Assembly: GCF_018861705.1 (NCBI RefSeq)
Contig: NZ_JAHLEC010000008.1
Location: forward strand, 1-60,308
Length of the DNA stretch: 60,308 nucleotides
Origin: Clostridium psychrophilum
Lineage (GTDB): Bacteria > Bacillota > Clostridia > Clostridiales > Clostridiaceae
Reading direction: 5' to 3'
Shown here: positions 38,063-46,900 of the stretch, piece by piece
Position numbering within the stretch: position 1 is the first letter of the stretch
Layout of the letters: the number at the start of each line of letters is the position of its first letter
The notes under the pieces: model-generated
The model's input: only the letters and a program-made list of their open reading frames with translations
Databases searched by the model: none
Told to the model about the DNA's origin: nothing
Position numbers and translations under genes: made by a program

Positions 38063-38145
38063 ATTGTAAAACAATATTAATTTTTAAATTGGTGTGATAA
38101 TTTCGACATAAAATTATACAAGATAATATGGAAGGAGAGTGAAAA

Positions 38146-39699
38146 ATGAAATCTAAAGTTATTTCCAAAGAAAAAGCAGTGGATTTAATAAAAAATGGGG
38201 ATACTGTTGCAGTTGGAGGATTTATTGGCTCAGGCCACCCTGAAGAATTAACTATACAAATTAATGAATCTTTTCTTGAAAAGGGACATCCGAACAATTT
38301 AACTTTAGTATATGCAGCGGGTCAAGGGGATTCAAAAGATAAGGGGTTAAATCGTCTTGGAGAGGAAGGCTTAATTTCAAAAGTAATAGGTGGTCACTGG
38401 GGACTTGCACCTAAACTTGTAAAGCTAGCTGTTGATAATAAAATTAAAGCTTACAATCTTCCTCAAGGAGTAATTTCCCACCTTTATAGAGACATTGCAG
38501 CAGGTAAACCAGGAACTATAACTCATGTTGGTTTAAAAACTTTTGTAGATCCTAGAATTGACGGGGGTAAGTTAAACGATATCACGAAAGAAGATATAGT
38601 TAAGGTTATTGAAATTGATAATAAGGAATATTTGTTTTATAAAGCATTTCCTATAAATGTGGCACTTCTTAGGGCTTCTTATGCGGATGAAAATGGGAAC
38701 GCAACTATGGAAAAAGAAGCTGTAACACTAGATGCTTTGTCTATGGCACAAGCAGCTAAAAATTCCGGTGGAATTGTAATACTTCAAGTTGAAAAAATTG
38801 TAGCAAATGGTAGTCTTGATCCAAGAAAAGTTAAGGTTCCAGGAATACTAGTGGATGCCATTGTAATTTCGAAACCTGAAAATCATATGCAAACTTATGC
38901 AGAGCAATATAATCCATCCTATAATGGTGAAATAAAAATGGCACTAAGTAATATTCCTGGTTTAAAACTAGATGAGCGAAAAATAATATCTAGAAGGGCT
39001 GCAATGGAGCTTAAACCAAATGCTATTACTAACCTTGGAATAGGTGTACCTGAGGGAATTTCTATGGTAGCAAATGAAGAAGGAATTGGGAGCGAACTGA
39101 AAATAACGTTGGAATCAGGCCCAATAGGCGGAATTCCTGCAGGGGGATTAAGTTTTGGAGCTTCAATAAATCCTGAAAGTATACTAGATCAAAGTAACCA
39201 ATTCGATTTCTATGATGGAGGAGGTCTTGATATAGCCTTTCTAGGTCTTGCTCAATGCGACGAAAATGGAAATATTAATGTAAGTAAATTTGGACCTAAA
39301 ATTGCAGGATGCGGTGGGTTTATCAATATAACTCAGAATTCTAAAAAAGTTGTTTTCTGTGGAACTTTCACAGCTGGTGGTTTGAAAATTGCAATTAGTG
39401 ATGGAAAATTATATATAATTCAAGAAGGTAAGGTTAACAAATTCATTGAAAATGTTGAGCAAATTACATTTAGTGGTGAGTATGCTATAGATGTTTCTCA
39501 ACCAGTTTTGTATATTACTGAAAGAGCAGTTTTTAGATTAACAAAAGAAGGTGTCACTTTAGAAGAAATAGCTCCAGGAGTAGATCTAGAAAAGGATGTT
39601 TTGGCTCATATGAGGTTTAAACCAATAATATCACCAGATCTAAAACTTATGAATGCAAACATATTTAAAGCAGAAGCAATGGGCATTAAATTATATTAA
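38146..39699 (+). CDS. acyl-CoA:acetate/3-ketoacid CoA-transferase (fused alpha-beta type)
   Basis: The 517-residue family I CoA-transferase has both subunits fused. The alpha half has VAVGGFIGSGHPEEL and AAGQGDSKDKGLNRLG; the beta half has NLGIGVPEGISMVANEEG and the catalytic Glu in TLESGPIGGIPAGGLSFG. It resembles propionate CoA-transferase/YdiF enzymes. It probably activates an imported or product short acid by exchange with acetyl-, butyryl- or acetoacetyl-CoA. GGAAGGAGAG precedes the ATG. It is last in the sigma-54 operon; a terminator follows at 39753. Confidence 0.92.
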   Translation: MKSKVISKEKAVDLIKNGDTVAVGGFIGSGHPEELTIQINESFLEKGHPNNLTLVYAAGQGDSKDKGLNRLGEEGLISKVIGGHWGLAPKLVKLAVDNKIKAYNLPQGVISHLYRDIAAGKPGTITHVGLKTFVDPRIDGGKLNDITKEDIVKVIEIDNKEYLFYKAFPINVALLRASYADENGNATMEKEAVTLDALSMAQAAKNSGGIVILQVEKIVANGSLDPRKVKVPGILVDAIVISKPENHMQTYAEQYNPSYNGEIKMALSNIPGLKLDERKIISRRAAMELKPNAITNLGIGVPEGISMVANEEGIGSELKITLESGPIGGIPAGGLSFGASINPESILDQSNQFDFYDGGGLDIAFLGLAQCDENGNINVSKFGPKIAGCGGFINITQNSKKVVFCGTFTAGGLKIAISDGKLYIIQEGKVNKFIENVEQITFSGEYAIDVSQPVLYITERAVFRLTKEGVTLEEIAPGVDLEKDVLAHMRFKPIISPDLKLMNANIFKAEAMGIKLY

Positions 39700-39752
39700 T
39701 TTAAACAAGCAAAAGAGATGATTTAACTTGAAATTCATCTATAAAAATTATG

Positions 39753-39781
39753 AACGCTTACTGAAGTAGGCGTTTTATTTT
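39753..39781 (+). terminator. terminator of the sigma-54 operon
   Basis: AACGCTTAC pairs with GTAGGCGTT (39753-39774, one G-U), followed by TTATTTTTG. Confidence 0.85.
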
Positions 39782-39872
39782 TGTTTTAAAGTTGATAAAC
39801 TTATAATTTCTTTTTATTTTAAGCTCCGATGGCAATGCGCAATATGATATAATTATTAAATAATGCAAGGTA

Positions 39873-40163
39873 AAAAATACAGAAGAACTAATTGATGAAA
39901 AAACACATTTAATAGAAATAGTAGTAAAAAGAATTTCTAAAGATTTTAACAACATTTTGGAAGCTTCAAGTCTGCCATCTTCTATAAGTGGCAGTTGTCT
40001 AGCCTAGGAAAATTACTTTAATGGCAGTCTAAATCTGCTTCCAAAGTTGTTAATATTGCAGCTCCGCAGGAGATGAGTTAATGGATTAAAGCAGGTGTTG
40101 ATGCTATGAAAGACGTGATAGGTAAACATCAAATTGATATTGAAATATTAAAGAGTAGATCAG
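39873..40163 (+). pseudogene. coding-like fragments flanking repeats B and C
   Basis: From about 39873 an open frame without a start reads KNTEELIDEKTHLIEIVVKR and then ISKDF, entering repeat B at 39946. After B, another open stretch from about 40083 (WIKAGVDAMKDVIGKHQIDI, then EILKSR) runs into repeat C at 40164. Both look like pieces of lost genes rather than random DNA. No family was recognised. Confidence 0.4.
39946..40082 (+). repeat. 108-bp structured repeat, copy B
   Basis: The core 39946-40053 has perfect ends TTAACAAC/GTTGTTAA, a second stem TTTGGAAGC (39956-39964)/GCTTCCAAA (40037-40045), an inner hairpin CTGCCA (39972-39977)/TGGCAG (39989-39994), and a CTAG/CTAG mini-hairpin. It is about 90% identical to copy A and has the same length. 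The tail (to 40082) has one palindrome, CTCCGCAGGAG. Confidence 0.88.
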
Positions 40164-40336
40164 TTAACGGCATTTCAGAAGGAAAGTCTCCCTTGTCTAT
40201 AAGCGGGAGTCATATATTCTAGCAAGTAGAAAACTTCAGTGGAAATATAAATCTACTTCTGAAGTCGTTAACGCATCTTCTTCGAAGCTGTTGCATCTTC
40301 TATGAAGATGGTACAGCTCCGCAGGAGATGATTTAA
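40164..40336 (+). repeat. 108-bp structured repeat, copy C, diverged
   Basis: The core 40164-40271 is again exactly 108 bp but strongly diverged. All helices are kept by paired changes: TTAACG/CGTTAA, TTCAGAAG (40174-40181)/CTTCTGAA (40256-40263), CTCCC (40188-40192)/GGGAG (40205-40209), TCTA/TAGA. The loop TCTATAAG is conserved. Its tail has three palindromes (CTTCTTCGAAG, CATCTTCTATGAAGATG, CTCCGCAGGAG). Confidence 0.82.
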
Positions 40337-40487
40337 TATAATATAGCCAATAACGTCTGATAACAATTTATCGGGCTTTTTTTTATCTGATTTTGGTGTA
40401 TACAAAAGAAATGTGTCACTAGGCATTTTTCACGAATATATAGAAAGTTAGGAAAATATTTAGAATTGAGGTGTAGACCTAATTATA

Positions 40488-41519
40488 ATGAAAGATATAA
40501 AGCAGTTAAAAAAGATAAGATTAACTCTTGAGGAAATAGAAAAGTTTTATAGTGTGAAAGATTACAATTCGCTTGCTATATTAATAAAAAAATTAATTGA
40601 AGAAAAAATAATTGTTCCAATAAAAGCTAGTAAAACAAATGGGCAGAATCCTGCTCTTTATAAGCGTTATTCTTTAGTTAAAAAGGAAGAGGATAATAGT
40701 AAATATGAAGATGAAATTAGAAATGAATTGTATATAGGTTTTGATATGGCATACTACAAATCTCATATTGGTCTATACAAAAGGGATAGAAAATATGTTA
40801 TAGGTTTAAGCAATTATATTAGAGTTAATAAGCAAAAATCTGATATTTCTATATCTATAAATGAATTATCATTTGAAATTTGGCAGGAAGAAAAATTTCT
40901 AAAAGATGGACGTGGGAAAACAATTATTAAAAATGTTGGCTTAGATATTGAAAAATTTAATTTCTATACCACTCCGGAACCTTTTGTATTTTATTCTTTT
41001 TCTAAACAAAACAAACAAAGAGTTCTTATTATAGAAAATAAAGATACTTGGTATTCCATTCGTAAACTAATGCATAATGGATGCAATAACGTTTTAGGCA
41101 CAGCAATTGATACTATTATATATGCCTCTGGCAAAGGTAGATTTAAGGGACTACTTGAATATAATTTAATGGTAGAAGAATACCTTAGATATCCTAGAGA
41201 AGTTTTATAGTGGGGAGATATAGATTTTGAAGGCATTCTTATATATGAGGAACTTAAAGAAAAATTTAAAGATATGTTTGATATGCATATATTTAATAGC
41301 GCATATAGTATGATGATTCATAAATCTATAAATAAAAAATTACCTTTAACTAAACCAGGACAAAATAAAAATATAAAAGATTTATTTCTAAATCAGCTAA
41401 GTGAGCGAGACAAGCAAGCTATACTTAAAATATTAAATAGTAAGTTATATGTGCCACAAGAGATAGTTACATATAAAGATTTATTAGAAAAGGGGGAACT
41501 AACTTGCAAGATTGTTTAA
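40488..41519 (+). pseudogene. jetD: Wadjet JetD-like nuclease subunit, amber codon before the GDID motif
   Basis: The frame runs 343 codons from ATG 40488, broken by TAG at 41208-41210. The N-terminal part matches the DUF3322-like region. Directly after the TAG comes WGDIDFEGILIYEEL, the toprim-like DxD metal motif of JetD (DUF2220). The residue lost is normally aromatic (Tyr or Phe), so TAT/TAC to TAG is the simplest change. Termination there would remove the nuclease centre that cleaves plasmid DNA. It is first in a jetD-A-B-C order, and the end overlaps jetA by 16 bp. The ribosome site is weak. Confidence 0.82.
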
Positions 41520-43132
41520 AAGACTTTGAAAAAAGAATGAAAAAATTATCATATCCATTTTTAATAGATAGCCAAGTAATTAAAAAGACAGAATGGGAAA
41601 AATATGGACTAAACATTCAACAGATGATTAATCTTGTATATACAGTATTATGTCTAATCATGGAAAGGTCTTTAAAAGATGAGGAGTGCACATATAAGGA
41701 TATAAATAATTTTTTAAGTGGACTTCTTAGTAAATACTATAAGATTAATTTAAATGAAGAAGATATATATGATTTATCTAAATATATAGTCATGAGAGTC
41801 CTTAGAAATGAAGGAACTATGTTTGTATTTGAGGCGTATGATTACGAAAATAATTCCACAAAAACATATCAGTACCATTTAGTAAAACAAGAATATTCGA
41901 GAGCAGATACTACTAAAAGCACTTTTGCACTTACAGAAGAGGGTTATAGGCTAATGCTTAATTCTTTTGAAGTAGACCAAAAGTTAAAAATAGAAATTGA
42001 AAGTTTTATAGCAGAAGAAAGTATAAAACATCAGAATTATAAACAAGGATTAATGGCAGTAAGAAACCTTGATAATTTAATTACATCTCAAATCCAAGCT
42101 ATTGATAATTTTACTCTAAGAGCTAAGGAAGATGTCCTTTTTATAGAAGCTGATGAATTTAATGAATCATACAATAAAAACTTAGAAATTTTAGGAGAAC
42201 AAAATGTTAAATTCCGTAGTTTAAAAAGAATGATTACGAAAGAGAAAAATAAAGTTATTAAACTTATCGAAGGTAATATGGAAATAGAATATATGGATAA
42301 ATTATATAGCATTGGTGACATAGAAAAAGGTCTTAAAAAAATAATTGAAAAAGCTACTAAACTTATATCTAAACATATGGATTTTAGTGATGTATATGTA
42401 AAAGCTCTTGAAGGCTTAAGTCATCTATATAATAATGAAAAATTTGATTTAACACAAAAGGTTCTAAAACCAATTGAAGAAGATATTACGAGAATTGATA
42501 ACGTTCATAATCTTTTAAATTGTTTATTTACTCCTAAAGTTCCCAAAAGACTTAACTTAAATAAAATATTTGAAGAACAAAAGGTAGACAAAAAAGAAGA
42601 CACATTAAAAGGTACTGAAATAAATGAGGAATTGTTCGAAGATAAAGGTGAAAGTGAAATTAAAATAAATCAAATAAAATACATAAAAATAGTAAAAAGT
42701 ATATTGTTATATATGAATAAACATAGGGATACAGAGCTTAAAACGCTTATAGAAGATTATAACGAAAGACCATATAATGAATACATAGAAATGATACCAA
42801 CTATAAGATTATTTACAGAAGTAATGATTGAATTTATAAGAATAGGTGAGATAAACATAGAAGAATTTCTTAATGAATATCATCAGAGTTATACCAATGA
42901 GAAAATAGATTCTTTTGACCTTAAAAGTACATTGTACGAAGTAATTGTTGATGATAAAAATGAATTATCAAACATAAAGCGCATAAGATTTTTAAAGAAA
43001 AGTAATGAAGAAACTTTAGAAATAAGAGAAAGGTTACCAAAGGAAAGTAGTAAAGAACCTATTGAAGAAGAAAAGTTAATAACAACCATAACAGTAGCAA
43101 AATGTAATAATTACATTCTACAAATAGTTTAA
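41504..43132 (+). CDS. jetA: Wadjet JetA-like (MukF/kleisin-type) subunit
   Basis: The 542-residue, mostly helical protein has a winged-helix-like N-terminus (about 1-130), a long charged coiled-coil region and a C-terminal domain. Length and position match the JetA kleisin of type II/III-like Wadjet systems, where it bridges the JetC heads. TTG 41504 is preceded by AGGGGGAA and overlaps the jetD end, implying translational coupling. No catalytic motif is expected or seen. The identification rests on synteny and architecture more than on motifs. Confidence 0.75.
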   Translation: MQDCLKDFEKRMKKLSYPFLIDSQVIKKTEWEKYGLNIQQMINLVYTVLCLIMERSLKDEECTYKDINNFLSGLLSKYYKINLNEEDIYDLSKYIVMRVLRNEGTMFVFEAYDYENNSTKTYQYHLVKQEYSRADTTKSTFALTEEGYRLMLNSFEVDQKLKIEIESFIAEESIKHQNYKQGLMAVRNLDNLITSQIQAIDNFTLRAKEDVLFIEADEFNESYNKNLEILGEQNVKFRSLKRMITKEKNKVIKLIEGNMEIEYMDKLYSIGDIEKGLKKIIEKATKLISKHMDFSDVYVKALEGLSHLYNNEKFDLTQKVLKPIEEDITRIDNVHNLLNCLFTPKVPKRLNLNKIFEEQKVDKKEDTLKGTEINEELFEDKGESEIKINQIKYIKIVKSILLYMNKHRDTELKTLIEDYNERPYNEYIEMIPTIRLFTEVMIEFIRIGEINIEEFLNEYHQSYTNEKIDSFDLKSTLYEVIVDDKNELSNIKRIRFLKKSNEETLEIRERLPKESSKEPIEEEKLITTITVAKCNNYILQIV

Positions 43133-43148
43133 GATAGGGGGAATAGCT

Positions 43149-43901
43149 ATGGCATATTTACTAGAAGAAATAAAAAAGGCTACAAATATATATGTATATT
43201 TGCTCGAAAATGGAGAGTTAAAATCAAGTATAAATAAAGAATTATTTAATCAATATAATATTAAAAGTGTAAAAGAAATTCTCGATAGTATGGCTCTGGA
43301 ATCTAAAGTATCTATAAGACAGATATCTGATTCTATATACATAATTCCAAACATTGATAATGAATTTTTAGGTTATAAAAGAAGTGAATTGAAAACTGCT
43401 ATTTTAGGAAAGCAAAAAATGAATATTGATGGGAAGCAAAAGGACATAACTCTTGAACATTATTATTTAGTTATATACATAATTATTGTGTTATTATCAA
43501 AGTTTTACGGTGGGAAAGGAGCTATGACAAAGCTTACAGATTCTATCGAATTAAGTGAAATAGAAAACATAATTAGCAAACGGCTTGAGCCTTTTATTGA
43601 AAAGGACGTAACTGAGCTTGAAATCGAAACCAAACTTTCAATATCTGTAATTGCAAACATGTGGTATTCAGCTACAAATGATGATGAATACGCTAAAATA
43701 AGAACAAGAAAATGGTTTGTAAAACAGGTATGTGTTTTCCTCGAAAAAGAGGGTCTTGCAAATATACTTGATAAGACTAGTCTTGTACCAACTATAAAGC
43801 TAGATAGACTTGTAATAAACCATTTGCTTAATGGAGATAGATTAGTAGAAATAAATATGCTTTTAAATCTTAAAGAAAACGAGGAGGATGTTAATGCCTA
43901 A
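43149..43901 (+). CDS. jetB: Wadjet JetB-like (MukE/KITE-type) subunit
   Basis: The 250-residue protein has two winged-helix-like blocks. The segment LSISVIANMWYSATNDDEYAKIRTRKWFVKQVCVFLEKEGLA is typical of the small KITE partner in this operon type. It would dimerise on JetA and the JetC arms. GGGGGAA precedes ATG 43149, and the last 8 bases overlap jetC. Confidence 0.75.
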   Translation: MAYLLEEIKKATNIYVYLLENGELKSSINKELFNQYNIKSVKEILDSMALESKVSIRQISDSIYIIPNIDNEFLGYKRSELKTAILGKQKMNIDGKQKDITLEHYYLVIYIIIVLLSKFYGGKGAMTKLTDSIELSEIENIISKRLEPFIEKDVTELEIETKLSISVIANMWYSATNDDEYAKIRTRKWFVKQVCVFLEKEGLANILDKTSLVPTIKLDRLVINHLLNGDRLVEINMLLNLKENEEDVNA

Positions 43902-46900
43902 AATAAGTAAATCTCGAATTATCAATATCAAATACAACGATGATAGACGAACTATATATGATGAAATATTTGATTTTAAAAATGGTAGTAATGTTCTTTT
44001 TAGTATGGATAACGGAATAGGTAAAACTGTACTAATTCAATTTCTAATGCAACCATTTTTAAATGATGGTTTTTATAGAAAACTTGGTGAAAGACCATTT
44101 CAAGATTATTTTAATACTAATGAACCAACCATAGTAATGAATGAAATAAAAATGGATGAAGGCGGAGAATATTTCCTTATTGGTATGCTAATAAAAGCTG
44201 ATAAAGATGTGGAAGGTGTTCGCAAACTTAAATACTTAGCTTTCACCAATAGTTATTCATCGCCAAGCGACTACGATATAACAAATATCCCATTTGTAGT
44301 TGTTGAAAATGAGAGAAAGCGAATAATTTCTTTTAATGAAGGCGAAACAATGCTCAAAAACGCACAAAAGGAATTACGCGATTTTAAAGTTTATAATTTC
44401 AATGAAACATCACAAAAGGCAGAATATTTTAAAAAACTTGCAGAACATCGAATAAGTTATAAAGAATGGGAATCTTTAATTCGCAAAATTAACATGCAAG
44501 AAGCAGGATTAATTCAATTATATAAAGATAGTACAACTTCAGAGACCTTACTTAAAAATAATATTCTTCCTGTTATTGAAGAAAAGCTTAATGATGATAA
44601 AGATATATTAGGAGAACTCAGAGATAACCTTAAAAAGTATATCTACAAGTATGTTGGTCAAAAGCATATATTAGATAAACTCCAAGGATTTGAGTCATTC
44701 ATTATTGATTCTAAAAAAATCACTCCAGAATTTGAAAAATATAAAATAGAACTAGTAGAATTTAAAAAAACAGAAAATACACTTGGGGCGTTATACAGAT
44801 ATGTATTAACTAAAATTGATGAAATTAACCTTGAGTTTGAAGTATACAATAAGTCCATAGCCAAAGTTGATATAGCAATAAGACAAATAGCTGTTGAAAA
44901 GTTATCATATAGTGTACATCTAAAAATGAAAGAGTTAGATAATATAATAGAAAAAATTGATGAAATTAACAAGAAGACCAGCGATTTGAAAGCTAAGGAA
45001 TGTTCAACTAAAAAGAATATAGCTATCCAAAAATGTGCAGAAAATTATTTTTATCTTATGGGTAAAAGGAAAGAACTTGCAGAAATCATGGAAAGAATAG
45101 TAAACTCTGAAAAGGATGATAATGAAATACAAATAAAAATTAAAGATTATAGATTTACTTTAAGAAAACTATATGATGATAAACTTAAAAAAGTTGAAGA
45201 TAGTATTAAAGCTACTAATGAGAATATAATATCTTGCGAAAGTAATGTAACCAAAGCAGAGTCAAAGCTAAAGATAAATAATAATAATAAAAATGATATA
45301 ACACTCAAAGTTATGTCTAATAAAAATGTAATCCAGGACTTTCTAAGTAGAGATTTACTATTTATTAATAGCTATAACGATTTTAAATTTGAGAAAAACT
45401 TTTTTGGTACATATGATGAAAAAGATTTAATTTCTTATGAGAAAGACATAAAAACAAATAGCGATGATTTAAGTAGCCAATTAGTTAAGAGTAAAAATGC
45501 AAAAATACAGTTAAAAAAAGAGAACGAATTACTAGATATTGAAAGAAGTAATGCTAGTAACACTAATTATCAATCAAAATCAAAACTTTCTGGTAAAGAA
45601 AAAGAGCTGGAGACTTTTAATAAATTTACTAAAGAAGTTAATTTAATACTTAAAGGAAATGAACTAAATGAAGATATATTAAAAAATAGGGACAAGCTTA
45701 TAGAAAGAATTACAGACAATAATATAAAATATAAAACAGAAAAAGAAATTTTACAGAAAAATAAATTTCTAGCAGAAACAAAACTTTATAATTTAGAAAA
45801 TTGTTCGCTTCTTGATATCCCAAGTGATTTTAAAAAGTTACTTGAAGACAGTGGAATTGGTATTAAGCGTGGGCTTCAAAGGTTAAAAGAAAGAAAAGAT
45901 AGTTTTGAGGAAAAATTAGAATTAATTAAGAAGAATCCATTCCTTCCCTACTCTCTACTTATGAGCCGAGAAGAAATAAATATTTTATCAAAATTAAAGA
46001 TCAATACATCTATTCCAATTCCTATTGTTGATGAAAATAATTTAAATGAGCAAATACAAATTGCAGGGGTAAACAACTTATATTCCACAAGCTCAATGAA
46101 TTTTTATATCTCTTTTTCTGAGGATTTACTTGATGAAAATAAGTTGAATGAGAAAATCAAGAAACTTAAATCTCTCCTAAACACACAAAAAGATGAAATA
46201 GAATCTATTGATTTAACAATGGATAATCTGAAGAGGCAGTTAAACATAATAAATAATTACACTTATAACGGTAATGAAGATATTGTTATTATTAGTAATA
46301 TAAATAAATTAAGAGTAGAAATCAAACTACAAGATGATAGAATTTTAAATATGGCTATTTTAGCTAAAAATAAAAAAGATAAAGTAGAATTATTAAATGA
46401 TGACATACTCAATATAAGTGATGGAATGAGAAAACAATTAAAGAAAAGTGAGAAGTTTTTGGAATTTAAAGAAATATATACAAAAAGTGAAAAGTCTAAA
46501 TCCGAAAATATAAAATATAATGATGAACTTAAAAATTTATTGTCTACAGAAAAGATAATAGCTGCGGAGCTAACTAATCTAAGAAACGAAAAAGAAAATG
46601 AAAAAATCAGACTAAGTGAATTTAAAAGCGAAAGAAATTTAGCTGAAAGTGAATTATTTAAATACGAAAATGCTATAGATGGTCTTTTTATAGATAGAGA
46701 AATCAGTGATATTGAAGCTGCTTTAAAGGCATGTGAACAACATTACAATGTAGATCTATTGAGAGATAAAGAACTTGAAAAAGGACTTAAAACTGATATA
46801 AAGCAATACGCAAGCAATATAGATAGAGATTCTAAAGTAGGCCAAAACTCTAAAGAGTCTAGCATTACAGTAGAAGATTATAAAGATATCAAGTATGATA

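Noticed and set aside
33757-39699. Lysine fermentation (kce/kdd) or carnitine degradation operon
   Set aside because: No kamA, kamD/E, kdd or kal genes are present, BKACE position 14 is Phe rather than Glu, and no betaine/carnitine transporter is seen.
39946-40271. Group I or group II intron
   Set aside because: At 108 bp it is too short, and neither a domain V-like hairpin nor P3/P7 core elements are visible.
35818-41210. Pyrrolysine or other TAG recoding
   Set aside because: TAG is used as an ordinary stop for several genes here (for example at 4036, 19341 and 22977), and the interrupted families have no known recoded residue at these positions.
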